The notes below the pieces were generated by a model, which did not search any database, had not been told where the DNA came from, and worked only from the letters and a program-made list of their open reading frames with translations. From Desulfovibrio subterraneus (GTDB lineage: Bacteria > Desulfobacterota > Desulfovibrionia > Desulfovibrionales > Desulfovibrionaceae), in assembly GCF_013340285.1 (NCBI RefSeq), contig NZ_BLVO01000016.1:62001-126000 (forward strand): a DNA stretch of 64,000 nt. The letters are read 5' to 3'. The position numbers and the translations under genes are program-made. Shown here piece by piece: positions 52,533-61,004 of the stretch (position 1 is its first letter; every line of letters begins with the position of its first letter).

Positions 52533-53837
52533 ATGGATGTTGTTCTGTTGTCGAGGTTGCAGTTTGCTGTGACCGTATTCTTCCACTTCATTTTTGTTCC
52601 GCTCACGCTGGGCCTTTCCATCATACTTGCTGTGATGGAAACCATGTACGTCCGCACCGGTGACGAGATGTACAAACGCATGGTCAAGTACTGGGGCAAG
52701 TTGTTCATCATCAACTTCACCCTCGGCGTGGTGACGGGTATCACCCTCGAATTCCAGTTCGGCACCAACTGGTCCCGCTACTCGGAATATGTGGGGGACA
52801 TCTTCGGTTCGCTGCTGGCCATTGAAGCCACGGCGGCCTTCTTCCTCGAATCCACCTTCCTTGCCGTATGGTGGTTCGGTTGGGAAAAGGTATCCAAGAA
52901 GATGCACTGTTTCGCCATCTGGATGGTGGCATTCGCCTCCAACCTCTCCGCACTCTGGATCATCATCGCCAACGGCTTCATGCAGAACCCCGTCGGGTAT
53001 GTCATCCGTAACGGCCGCGCAGAGCTGGACGACTTCTTTGCCGTTGTGACCAACCCCTATTCCATGGGGCAGTATCCGCACACGGTCATCGCATCGTGGA
53101 TGCTGGCAGGCTTCTTCGTGATGGGTGTTTCCGCATGGCATCTGCTGCGCAAGAACGAAGAGGCTTTCTTCCAGAAGTCCTTCAAATACGGTGCGGCCTT
53201 TGCGCTTGTTTTTGCCGTGACAGTAGCCATTTCCGGCCACCATCAGGGTAACGTGGTTGCCGAACTGCAGCCTGCCAAGCTGGCTGCCATGGAATCCCAC
53301 TGGGAAACCATGAAGGGCGCTCCCATGAACCTGCTGGTCATGCCTGACGAAGCGAACGAGAGAAACTCCATTGAAGCTCTCGCCGTTCCCAATGCGCTCT
53401 CCATTCTCGCCTTCAACGATCCCAATGCCGAAGTGAAGGGCCTGAAGGACTTCCCCAAGGAAGACCGTCCGCCCGTGCTTATCACCTTCCTCAGCTTCCG
53501 CGTGATGGTGGGCCTTGGCACCCTGTTCCCGATTCTCGCAGGCCTTGCATGGCTGTGGCGTGAAAAGATTCAGGAAAAGCCCTGGCTGCTCAAGGCGCTT
53601 ATCTACACCATCCCCCTGCCGTACGCGGCCATCATGTTCGGCTGGACAGTGGCAGAAGTGGGCCGCCAGCCCTGGATCGTCTATGGAATGATGCGCACGA
53701 ACGATGCTGTATCCCCCGTGGATGCCTCCTCGGTGCTGACCTCCATCATTGCCTTTGTGGTGGTCTATTCACTGCTGGGCGTGCTGGACATCTACCTGCT
53801 GCGCAAGTATGCGCTGAAGGGTCCCAAGAAGGCTTAG
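52533..53837 (+). CDS. cydA: Cytochrome bd quinol oxidase subunit I
   Basis: A 434-residue polytopic subunit with about nine membrane helices. The heme ligands are visible: an N-terminal His in TVFFHFIFVPLTLG, a His in MGVSAWHLLRKN, and a Met in FQFGTNWSRY-near helices. It also has GRQPWIVYGMMRT, typical of CydA. The periplasmic Q loop is short, as in non-enteric types. It oxidises quinol with O2 to water. In a sulfate reducer it would protect from oxygen. An AGGGGGAAAAGG region precedes the ATG. cydB follows after 39 bases. Confidence 0.96.
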   Translation: MDVVLLSRLQFAVTVFFHFIFVPLTLGLSIILAVMETMYVRTGDEMYKRMVKYWGKLFIINFTLGVVTGITLEFQFGTNWSRYSEYVGDIFGSLLAIEATAAFFLESTFLAVWWFGWEKVSKKMHCFAIWMVAFASNLSALWIIIANGFMQNPVGYVIRNGRAELDDFFAVVTNPYSMGQYPHTVIASWMLAGFFVMGVSAWHLLRKNEEAFFQKSFKYGAAFALVFAVTVAISGHHQGNVVAELQPAKLAAMESHWETMKGAPMNLLVMPDEANERNSIEALAVPNALSILAFNDPNAEVKGLKDFPKEDRPPVLITFLSFRVMVGLGTLFPILAGLAWLWREKIQEKPWLLKALIYTIPLPYAAIMFGWTVAEVGRQPWIVYGMMRTNDAVSPVDASSVLTSIIAFVVVYSLLGVLDIYLLRKYALKGPKKA

Positions 53838-53876
53838 GGAAAACTCGCAGGCAACCTTTATCCAGAGGGTTACAAT

Positions 53877-54905
53877 ATGTTTTTGGAAACCGTATGGTTC
53901 ATGCTTTGGGGCCTTCTCTGGGCCATCTACTTCATTCTTGACGGGTTCGATCTCGGCATGGGCACGCTGATGCCGTTCCTTGCCAAGAACGAAAAGGAAA
54001 AACGCACCATCTACAACGCTGCCGCACCCTTCTGGGACGGTAACGAGGTGTGGCTCATCACTGCAGGCGGCGTAACCTTTGCCGCGTTCCCCAAGGCGTA
54101 TGCCGTCATGTTCAGCGCGCTTTATGCACCGCTGCTCATGCTGTTGTTCGCCCTGATCTTCCGCGCTGTCAGCTTTGAATTCCGCAACAAGGTGGAATCC
54201 GACGCATGGCGCAAGGTGTGGGACTTCTCCCTGTTCCTTGGCAGCTTCGTACCCGCATTGCTGCTGGGCGTGGCCTTTGCCAACCTGTTCCAGGGCATTC
54301 CCATTGACGGCGAAGGTGTCTACCACGGCAACCTTCTCAAGCTGCTCAACCCCTACGGCCTGCTTGGCGGCGTGATGTTCGTGCTCATGTTCTGCCTGCA
54401 CGGTGCGTTGTGGCTGGCCATCAAGTCTTCCGGCGAACTGCACGAGCGCGCCATGAAGACCGCGGCCAACCTGTGGCCCTACTTCCTTGCTTCCGCAGTG
54501 GCGTTCCTTGCGGCCAGCGCAGTCTACACCAACCTGTATGACAACTATCTGGCCATTCCCCCGCTCATGGGCGTGATCATTCTGGCTGTGGTGTCTCTGT
54601 TTACCACCCGTCTGTTCATTTCCAGCGATTCCACCGTGCTTGCATGGTTCTCCAGTGCTGTGACCATTCTGTGCTGCACCCTTTTCGGTGTGATCGGCAT
54701 GTTCCCCGCGCTGATTCCCTCGAACATCGACGCCCTGTACCATGTTACCATCTACAACGGTGCCTCCAGCCCGCTGACTCTCAAGATCATGCTGGGCGTG
54801 GCGCTCACCTTTGTGCCTGTTGTCATTTTCTATCAGGCATGGGTGTACAAGGTGTTCTCCTTCAAGATCACGGACAAGGATCTTGCTTCCGACGAAGCGT
54901 ACTAG
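53877..54905 (+). CDS. cydB: Cytochrome bd quinol oxidase subunit II
   Basis: A 342-residue polytopic subunit with about eight helices. The N-terminus WFMLWGLLWAIYFILDGFDL and PFWDGNEVWLITAGGV are family signatures. It stabilises the heme b595/d centre with CydA in the inner membrane. It has agaggg before its ATG and ends in tandem terminators at 54933 and 55005. No cydX or cydCD is seen here. Confidence 0.96.
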   Translation: MFLETVWFMLWGLLWAIYFILDGFDLGMGTLMPFLAKNEKEKRTIYNAAAPFWDGNEVWLITAGGVTFAAFPKAYAVMFSALYAPLLMLLFALIFRAVSFEFRNKVESDAWRKVWDFSLFLGSFVPALLLGVAFANLFQGIPIDGEGVYHGNLLKLLNPYGLLGGVMFVLMFCLHGALWLAIKSSGELHERAMKTAANLWPYFLASAVAFLAASAVYTNLYDNYLAIPPLMGVIILAVVSLFTTRLFISSDSTVLAWFSSAVTILCCTLFGVIGMFPALIPSNIDALYHVTIYNGASSPLTLKIMLGVALTFVPVVIFYQAWVYKVFSFKITDKDLASDEAY

Positions 54906-54932
54906 TCCGCGATTGCGATTGATTGAAATGCG

Positions 54933-54962
54933 AAGGCCGCCCGAAAGGGCGGCCTTATCTTT
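54933..54962 (+). terminator. First terminator after cydB
   Basis: A perfect 10-bp stem (54933-54942 with 54947-54956, gaaa loop), followed by atctttg. Confidence 0.85.
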
Positions 54963-55004
54963 GGGACACTGCCCGTGTCGTTGCGGATTGCGGTAGCAGA
55001 TAAC

Positions 55005-55039
55005 GAGAAAGGCCGCCTGTTGGGAGGGCGGCCTTTCTC
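55005..55039 (+). terminator. Second hairpin after cydB
   Basis: A perfect 13-bp stem (55005-55017 with 55027-55039) followed by tctgt. Its stem shares the ggccgcc core with the first terminator. Confidence 0.7.
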
Positions 55040-55070
55040 TCTGTGGGTGGGCTTTTCAAGGACAGGCATT

Positions 55071-55153
55071 GCGGCTGTACCCCTTAGGGGTGGTTGGCTT
55101 CTGCGGGAGGAGGCGTGCGTGCGTTCCGCAGAAGGTGCTCGGGGTACAGCCGC
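55071..55153. repeat. Nested inverted repeat
   Basis: A perfect 13-bp outer stem (55071-55083 with 55141-55153) encloses a perfect 9-bp stem (55098-55106 with 55126-55134). A 7-bp hairpin at 55156-55171 follows. It lies between cydB and the convergent universal stress gene. There is no T tail, so it is not a normal terminator. Confidence 0.75.
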
Positions 55154-55186
55154 AACCACGCGAGCGTGGTAGGGGGGTAGCTATGG

Positions 55187-56125
55187 TTAACAAGTCAGCC
55201 AGAGGCAGGCGTTGTTCAATTGTCTCATCACGTCTCTGGACACGGACCCCATGAGCAGGCGGCGCATGAAGCTGTTGCCGTAGCCTGCACGGCCCATGGC
55301 GACCACGGCAAACTTGCCCCGTTCGCACACGGAAAGGATGCCTGCTGCCGGATCGTTGTCCGTGACGACGCGCACACGGATGGAATCGGAAGGTACACCG
55401 CGTTCTTCCAACTCGTTGCGACACTCTTCGAAGATCACTTCCGGCGGGGTGGGGTTGTTGTTGCGGTCGCGCAGCACGCGCAGCAGTGTGACGTTTTGTG
55501 TGCCCTGCGAACCGAGGGTTTCGCCAACGTGGCGCACCATGTTCATGGCGTAGCGGGAACCGTCTACGCAGAGCAATATATCGCGGCGCTTTTCCACTAT
55601 GGAGGGAGCAATCCACAGCGGAATACCGCAGGAAGCGTCGATGACTTCACGTGTGATGTCCGGAATGCCGTCCAGCATGGCCTCGAACCACGAACGTCCG
55701 CGATTGCCGAGCACGAGCGCATGGTGATTGTTGGCTGCGGATTCCTGAATCAGGTCAAGGGCCTTTGTCTGGTTCTGGGGACGACTGATGAGGCTTATAT
55801 TGCCCTCGGGTATGCCCGCCTGACGGAGCATGCCGCTGGCCAGCTGCAGGCTGTGTCTGCCCATTTCGCGATGGCGGGTGTAGATCGCTTCGTCCATTCT
55901 GCCGGCTTCCACGGGCAGGCCGTAAGGGCCGGGAACCACTCCGTGGCTGGGCGGCAGAAGATGCATGAGCCTGAAATGCATCCTGTCGAAGTCCTTAAAG
56001 AACTGTGAGATAAACTGCACTCCGAACAAGTGTTCGGGCTGCTCGCCTACTGCGATGAGCAGACTGGGTATGTCCTGCACGTCGGCTCTGGGAGCTGTCT
56101 TGCTTGACTGCACTTCCTGTAGCAT
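55187..56125 (-). CDS. Universal stress protein, two UspA domains
   Basis: A 312-residue protein with two tandem Usp domains. The second shows DILLCVDGSRYAMNMV and the ATP-binding GRAGYGNSFMRRLLMGSVS pattern (GxxGx9GS). The first has GNRGRSWFEAML in the same place and looks degenerate. Such proteins respond to starvation and oxidative stress. The ATG at 56125 has AGGAGGA 7 bases upstream. It is next to cydAB, in line with an oxygen-stress context. A palindrome at 56252-56265 lies 127 bases upstream. Confidence 0.92.
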   Translation of the reverse strand: MLQEVQSSKTAPRADVQDIPSLLIAVGEQPEHLFGVQFISQFFKDFDRMHFRLMHLLPPSHGVVPGPYGLPVEAGRMDEAIYTRHREMGRHSLQLASGMLRQAGIPEGNISLISRPQNQTKALDLIQESAANNHHALVLGNRGRSWFEAMLDGIPDITREVIDASCGIPLWIAPSIVEKRRDILLCVDGSRYAMNMVRHVGETLGSQGTQNVTLLRVLRDRNNNPTPPEVIFEECRNELEERGVPSDSIRVRVVTDNDPAAGILSVCERGKFAVVAMGRAGYGNSFMRRLLMGSVSRDVMRQLNNACLWLTC

Positions 56126-56251
56126 GGCTGTTCCTCCTGTGCGGTGACTTGCCCGCGGCGTTTGGGAAATTTTTCGCAAGGAGCATGCCAATATGGTGGC
56201 GCAAAAATAATACGGAAAAACAGATAGTTGAAGCAGTGGTGCGGGAAGGTG

Positions 56252-56265
56252 TGTAAGCGCTTACT
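56252..56265. promoter_or_regulatory. Palindromic operator candidate upstream of the universal stress gene
   Basis: TGTAAGCGCTTACT contains a perfect 12-base palindrome (56253-56264) and matches the LacI-family operator pattern TGTAANCGNTTACA except at the last base. No LacI-family gene is in the window. Confidence 0.4.
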
Positions 56266-56316
56266 GTAACACATGCTGACACTTACTGTTGGCAGTTGTC
56301 CCCCTGAACGGCAAAA

Positions 56317-56345
56317 GCCCTTGCAGAGCGTGGCTTTGCAAGGGC
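56317..56345 (-). terminator. Intrinsic terminator of the DUF169 operon
   Basis: A perfect 9-bp stem (56317-56325 with 56337-56345), followed on the minus strand by tttt. It lies 40 bases after the DUF169 gene. Confidence 0.7.
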
Positions 56346-56385
56346 GTTAAACAATCTGACACTCAACCGGATAACGGACAGTCGA

Positions 56386-57261
56386 TCAGGACTCCTCGCC
56401 CCATGTTTTTGCACTGCGCCGGGCTTTTTTGAGCACGGTGTCCCATGTGTGGGTCATGAGGAACGATTCCGGCGCCCGCAGCACCATTGTGCGGAACAGT
56501 GCGGCAGGAATGGAGAAGAACAGTTCATCTGTCTTGAGGAACTTGCGGGCGGAAGGGTCCCAGCCGCCGAGCACGGCCCGCAGCTGGCCCTTTTCTTTGT
56601 ACCGCAGGGGCCATGTTACGGCACCGCCGCAGGCAGCACTCCAGGGTGATGCAACCACTTCAGGATCGCCCGTGACAAAGGTTGCCAGCTGGTGCAGGCC
56701 GCAGAGCGGTTCCGGCCGGGCAAAACAGAGCACCAGTTCCGGCTGTTCGTCTTCCGTGAACTGGTCGAGCGGCTTGATGACACAGTATGGCTTGGGGGCA
56801 GGGCGCGGGTCGGTTATGGCAAAGATGCGGCGCAGGGCATCCGGTGATTCGCAATACCGCTCGCCTTCGGAAAAATTGGGAATACCCGTGGAAACATAGT
56901 GGATTATGGTTTCCGTCTGCGGGCCATGGAACCCCAGAAAGAAGGAGCCGCCGGGGCACCCGTACTGGTCGGCGGAAAACCACGCTGTCGTGTTCTTTTT
57001 TCTGGCGCGCCAGATAGTTCCGATGATGCACGAAAAACCGCCGAACACAGCCAGCCAGTTCACTTCTCCCCGCTGCTCCCGTTCGGGAGTGGGGCGCTCA
57101 AGCGGTTGCGGCGAAAAGCCTTCTTCCGGCTCCTTGTCCGTATAGAAAAGGCCCATGGGCATTTCGGCCATGCCCAGCCGTTCGAGAAACCGGGGCAGGG
57201 CAGCCATGACCTTCGCCATGCCTGTCGCCATGTCCGTCTCATTGGCGCCTTCAAATTCCAT
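56386..57261 (-). CDS. DUF169 family protein
   Basis: A 291-residue protein of the DUF169 family, common in anaerobes. It shows LGFHGPQTETIIHYV, SGIPNFSEGERYCESPDAL in parts, QPELVLCFARPEPLCGLHQL, and the Cys in SPWSAACGGAVTWPL. The function is not established. The ATG at 57261 has AAGGAGG 5 bases upstream, better than the longer frame. It follows the MarR gene after 41 bases on the same strand, so it is probably the regulated target. Confidence 0.9.
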   Translation of the reverse strand: MEFEGANETDMATGMAKVMAALPRFLERLGMAEMPMGLFYTDKEPEEGFSPQPLERPTPEREQRGEVNWLAVFGGFSCIIGTIWRARKKNTTAWFSADQYGCPGGSFFLGFHGPQTETIIHYVSTGIPNFSEGERYCESPDALRRIFAITDPRPAPKPYCVIKPLDQFTEDEQPELVLCFARPEPLCGLHQLATFVTGDPEVVASPWSAACGGAVTWPLRYKEKGQLRAVLGGWDPSARKFLKTDELFFSIPAALFRTMVLRAPESFLMTHTWDTVLKKARRSAKTWGEES

Positions 57262-57302
57262 GTTCGCCTCCTTCATATGCGGGTATGCGCCGCGCATGAG
57301 TT

Positions 57303-57755
57303 TCAGGTTCCGGAATGTTCAAGCCGTTCCACGAGCGATTCCAGCAGATTCGCCGCCTTGTGCAGGGCGATGGGGTCCAGCCCGCGGGCAATGTCATTTG
57401 CCCAGAGCACCTGCTTTTGATGTATGGTGTTCAGGGTTTCCTGCCCTTTTGCGGTGAGCATGACCAGCTTGGCCTTCTTGTGCGACGGATTGGCCGCAAA
57501 GGAGACCAGTCCGCGTTCAAAGAGTACGTTTACAGAGCGTTGCACACTTTGCCGCGTCAGCCCCATGATGTCTGCAATCCGCGGTACGGGCAGCGGGGCG
57601 TTCTTCAATGCTCCCATCACCTGCCACAGTGCGCTCGAAAGGCCATGCTCGCGGGTCAGTTCGTCTCCGGCCGCGATGAGCCGTCCGTTCAGACGGAAGG
57701 TGGCAAGGAGCAGGCGGGTATATTCATCGCCTTCAGGTGTTCTGTTGTGCATCAT
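57303..57755 (-). CDS. MarR-family transcriptional regulator
   Basis: A 150-residue winged helix regulator. The helix-turn-helix is in VPRIADIMGLTRQSVQRSV with the wing ERGLVSFAANPSHKKAKLV. It has the dimer helices at both ends. Two palindromes directly before and at its start (57754-57791) suggest it represses itself and the DUF169 gene downstream. The inducer is unknown. Confidence 0.93.
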   Translation of the reverse strand: MMHNRTPEGDEYTRLLLATFRLNGRLIAAGDELTREHGLSSALWQVMGALKNAPLPVPRIADIMGLTRQSVQRSVNVLFERGLVSFAANPSHKKAKLVMLTAKGQETLNTIHQKQVLWANDIARGLDPIALHKAANLLESLVERLEHSGT

Positions 57756-57791
57756 GACAGAAGATTGTCATTTTGACAGTGTTCTGTCAAA
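57754..57791. promoter_or_regulatory. Two palindromic operators at the MarR promoter
   Basis: First: ATGACA-N6-TGTCAT (57754-57771), touching the start codon. Second: TTTGACAG-N4-CTGTCAAA (57772-57791). Both share TGACA...TGTCA halves and abut each other. This arrangement is typical of MarR autoregulation. Confidence 0.75.
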
Positions 57792-57968
57792 TGGAATCGT
57801 GTTCCTTTGTCCGGTGCGGAAGCCTGTTCCGGCGGGTGTTCTTTTCAATTCTCGCACATCTGTGTACCATGAGCAAATGCCGAAGCTTCCGGAGCCGCCA
57901 GCTTTGCAAGGGTGCTCCCGGGCCGGTTCATTTCTCCGTTATTTATCTTCCGCAAGGAGTTTCGATAC

Positions 57969-59057
57969 ATGAGCCGATTTACATCCGAAGCCGCATTTCT
58001 CGCCTGCATCGACCGGCATTTCCCCAACGAGCACCCGCACATGGTGCGCGGCAGGGGGGATGACTGCGCTGTTCTCGCATGCCCTGAACGGATGAGCCTT
58101 TCCAGCGACCTGTTTCTGGAAGGCATCCATTTCCGATGCAGCTATTTTTCGCCCGCGGATATCGGGTACAAGTCCCTTGCCGTAAATCTGAGCGACCTTG
58201 CCGCATCGGGCGCGGTTCCGCTGGGGTTCAGCCTCGGCCTTATGGTGCCGCCCGCAGACCGCGAAGAGGCGTCGGCTGATCCTGCCGAGGGCGTGGTCGG
58301 TGGTGCCGATGCCCAGTGCGTTCTGAACGGTGCGCCCATGGGAACGGAAGCGTATTGGGATGCCTTTTTTGAAGGTATGGCCGAGCTTGCGCGCGAACAT
58401 GGTGTTGCCCTGACAGGGGGCGACCTGAGCAAGGCGCCCGTGTTGGGCGTTTCCGTCTCGGTATGGGGTGGCCCTGCGGCCTCGGAGCAGGGAAGCGTGC
58501 CGTTTCTGCACCGCTCCGTGGCCAAGGCTGGCGATGTGGTGTTCATAACCGGCGATTTCGGGCTTGCCCGTATCGGGCTCATGGCGCTGGAAAGCATGGG
58601 CCGTGATGCGGAAAATCTGTATCCCCGTGCCGTGCGGGCGCATCTGCGCCCTGTGCCCAGAGTGGCAGACGGACAAGCCATTGCCCGCTATGCGGCGGTG
58701 CAGGGTGGCGAGCCGCGTATGGGGCTCATGGACCTTTCCGACGGTCTTGCGCGCGACCTGCCGCGTCTGGTCGGCACCGACAAGGGCAGCCAGTTGTGCG
58801 TTGAGCTGGAGATTCCGGAAGAGGCCGTGCACGAAGAGATTGCCACCTACTGCCTTGCCAACGACCTGCACGCTCTTGAGCAGGCCACGCTTGGGGGAGA
58901 GGATTATGCACTTGTCGGCACCTGCCCGCCCGAGTGGCTGGAAGGTCTGCGTACGGTGCTGCCTGGGGTGCGCGTGCTGGGGCATGTTGCCAAGGGTGAT
59001 GTGCATATGTTGAACGGCATGCCGTGGGAGCCGTGCGGGTTTGATCATTTTGCCTAA
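57969..59057 (+). CDS. thiL: Thiamine-monophosphate kinase
   Basis: A 362-residue protein of the ThiL/PurM fold. The metal and ATP residues are in GRGDDCAVL, SSDLFLEGIHF, KSLAVNLSDLAASGAVP, TGGDLSKAP and MDLSDGLARDL. It phosphorylates thiamine phosphate to thiamine diphosphate. It is somewhat longer than E. coli ThiL (325), with an insert near residue 100 (EEASADPAEGVVGG). The ATG at 57969 has AAGGAG 9 bases upstream. It is divergent from the MarR operators, with about 180 bases between. Confidence 0.94.
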   Translation: MSRFTSEAAFLACIDRHFPNEHPHMVRGRGDDCAVLACPERMSLSSDLFLEGIHFRCSYFSPADIGYKSLAVNLSDLAASGAVPLGFSLGLMVPPADREEASADPAEGVVGGADAQCVLNGAPMGTEAYWDAFFEGMAELAREHGVALTGGDLSKAPVLGVSVSVWGGPAASEQGSVPFLHRSVAKAGDVVFITGDFGLARIGLMALESMGRDAENLYPRAVRAHLRPVPRVADGQAIARYAAVQGGEPRMGLMDLSDGLARDLPRLVGTDKGSQLCVELEIPEEAVHEEIATYCLANDLHALEQATLGGEDYALVGTCPPEWLEGLRTVLPGVRVLGHVAKGDVHMLNGMPWEPCGFDHFA

Positions 59058-59431
59058 GGCGATTCTGCTCGGCTCTTATGTTGTGCTGCTAGCGTAGATT
59101 GTTATGTGACTCGTCTGGTCCGTTGCGCCTTCGGCGGGACCAGAGAGGCCTCAGCCGGGGCGTGCCGCCCCTCAGCAAGGCCCCTCTGGACTCCCCTGCC
59201 TCGCCCCTGCTGTTCGTTGTCTGGCATGTGTCTCGCCAGCATGCGAAGCGCATGCAATTGGCATGTGGGGCTTTCAGAGAATGATTGCACCTGAGCGTGA
59301 AGAAGCGGAAGGCCTTGTACACTGTCGAAGAATATTTAAAAACGGCTCTGCAGTTGCTCCTTGTATCGTCAGAGCATATACAGCATGAAGGATGAAGCCC
59401 GGAATCACGGCACCGCATGAGGGAGAAAGGA
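59058..59431. other. Intergenic region with two overlapping, mutually exclusive hairpins
   Basis: Hairpin A pairs 59115-59121 with 59137-59143 (7 bp, with an inner GCC/GGC). Hairpin B pairs 59140-59145 with 59184-59189 and has two more inner stems (59147-59151 with 59178-59182; 59157-59162 with 59166-59171). Bases 59140-59143 are used by both, so only one can form. A third hairpin is at 59238-59256. No gene is seen in the 374 bases. Confidence 0.5.
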
Positions 59432-60439
59432 ATGGACAGGGAGTTGCAGATTATCGGTACGGTCAGCTCGTCGCTGAAGCGCCTTGAAGAATGCCCCAAG
59501 CAGGGCGACGAAGGTGCGCCGGAGGCGTGGGTGGAAATTAATGAAGCCTTTGTTCCCGGACTGGATTCCCTTGTGGAAGGCCAGAATGTGACGCTGCTGA
59601 CATGGATGCATCAGGCGGACCGCGAGGTGCTGGCTGTGCATCCCCGTGGTGACACGGACCGCCCGAAACGCGGGGTGTTCAACACCCGTTCTCCTGCACG
59701 TCCCAATCCGGTGGGCATGCACGAGGTGCGCATTCTTGAGATCAAGCGCAATCTGCTGCGTGTGTTCCCGCTGGAAGTGATAGACGGTACGCCGGTCATC
59801 GACATCAAATCGGAATTCATCCAGCGCAGGGGCGAGCAGGATGCCCGCACCACATGGGGCGGCGGCATTCCCTCACGCGAGGCGGATATGCTGCGCGATG
59901 TGTGCCGCCGTGCATGGCAGCGCAGGCTGCTTTCCGGCTTCAACGGCAATGTTTCCATGCGGCTGGGCGAAAACTGCCTTATCACCTGCACCGGTTCGGC
60001 CAAGGGCAACCTCAAGCCGGGCGACCTTGCTCTCATGAATATTGTCACCGGTGAAGTGCTGGCAGGTGGCAAACCTTCTTCCGAGGCAGGCATGCATCTG
60101 GAAATCTACCGCAACCAGCCGCAGGCACAGGCCGTGGTGCACACGCACCCGCCCAAGCTGCTGGCGCTTGGTGTGCGTGTGCCTGTGCAGGATATGCTGC
60201 GCCTGCCCATATTCGAATCCGACCTTATCCGGGCAAAATTCACCAGCATACGCGACAATGAACCCGGAACGCAGGCTCTGGCGCGTGATGCCGGTGTCGC
60301 CGCACTCCAGCATGAAGGCATCTATCTGGAACGCCACGGGCTTGCCTGCTGGGGGCCGGACCCCGCATGGGCGCTGGCGCTGAGCGAAGAGATAGAGCAT
60401 CTTGCGGGCGTGCACCTTGACGTTCTTGTCAAGGAATAG
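59432..60439 (+). CDS. Fusion of a TrmO/TsaA-type methyltransferase domain and a class II aldolase
   Basis: A 335-residue protein with two domains. Residues 1-135 are a TsaA/TrmO (UPF0066) domain: PEAWVEINEAFVPGL, HPRGDTDRPKRGVFNTRSP, ARPNPVGMHEVRIL, GTPVIDIKS. TrmO uses SAM to methylate t6A37 of tRNA. Residues 145-335 are a class II aldolase/adducin domain: GFNGNVSMRL, CTGSAKGNLKPGD, PSSEAGMHLEIY, and metal His residues in VVHTHPP and YLERHGLACWG. Class II aldolases split sugar phosphates such as fuculose-1-P or 5-deoxyribulose-1-P. The ATG at 59432 has agaaagga upstream. The joint role is unknown. Confidence 0.9.
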   Translation: MDRELQIIGTVSSSLKRLEECPKQGDEGAPEAWVEINEAFVPGLDSLVEGQNVTLLTWMHQADREVLAVHPRGDTDRPKRGVFNTRSPARPNPVGMHEVRILEIKRNLLRVFPLEVIDGTPVIDIKSEFIQRRGEQDARTTWGGGIPSREADMLRDVCRRAWQRRLLSGFNGNVSMRLGENCLITCTGSAKGNLKPGDLALMNIVTGEVLAGGKPSSEAGMHLEIYRNQPQAQAVVHTHPPKLLALGVRVPVQDMLRLPIFESDLIRAKFTSIRDNEPGTQALARDAGVAALQHEGIYLERHGLACWGPDPAWALALSEEIEHLAGVHLDVLVKE

Positions 60440-60587
60440 CGGCATTCCCGTTTCATGCGGCTCCGCAGCTTGCAAAATCGTAATAAACGCGGTACTCGGC
60501 CCTTCCACCCTCACGCTTGTGCGGGCGCACATTCCTGTGCCTGCAGCAACCTGCACGGTGAGATAACGCATAAGGACATTAGAGGTT

Positions 60588-61004
60588 ATGGCAGCCAAGA
60601 ATCCTGATGGTTCCCCTGATTTTGCCCCGGACTTCGCCCCTGACTTTGCCAAGGGCGGAGGACTTCTTCCCGCCATCGCACAGGACCACGCCACCGGCGA
60701 GGTGCTGATGATGGCCTACATGAACGAAGAATCCTGGAACAAGACTCTGGAAACCGGCGAAGCCCATTACTGGAGCCGCAGCCGTGGCACCCTGTGGCAT
60801 AAGGGCGGGACATCAGGCCATACCCAACATATCGAGGCCGTCCGCCTTGACTGCGACAGCGATACCATTCTGCTGCTCGTGGATCAGATTGGTGGCGCGG
60901 CCTGTCACAAAGGGTACAGAAGCTGTTTTTATCGTGAACGCAAGGATGGCAACGTGTCCATCTGCTCACCCCTCGTATTCGACCCCAAGGAGGTCTATAA
61001 ATAA
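60588..61004 (+). CDS. hisI: Phosphoribosyl-AMP cyclohydrolase
   Basis: A 138-residue protein of the HisI family. Motifs: [38 protein letters not shown], the metal-binding [13 protein letters not shown] and [13 protein letters not shown]. It opens the purine ring of phosphoribosyl-AMP in histidine synthesis. The N-terminus carries three copies of PDFA (60615-60650), a 12-base tandem repeat not part of the fold. The hisE function is not fused. It overlaps hisG by one base. Confidence 0.95.
   Translation: MAAKNPDGSPDFAPDFAPDFAKGGGLLPAIAQDHATGEVLMMAYMNEESWNKTLETGEAHYWSRSRGTLWHKGGTSGHTQHIEAVRLDCDSDTILLLVDQIGGAACHKGYRSCFYRERKDGNVSICSPLVFDPKEVYK

Noticed and set aside
59089-59499. 136-codon minus-strand ORF near the TrmO-aldolase gene
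   Set aside because: No ribosome site or motif; it covers the switch-like hairpins and overlaps the real gene.
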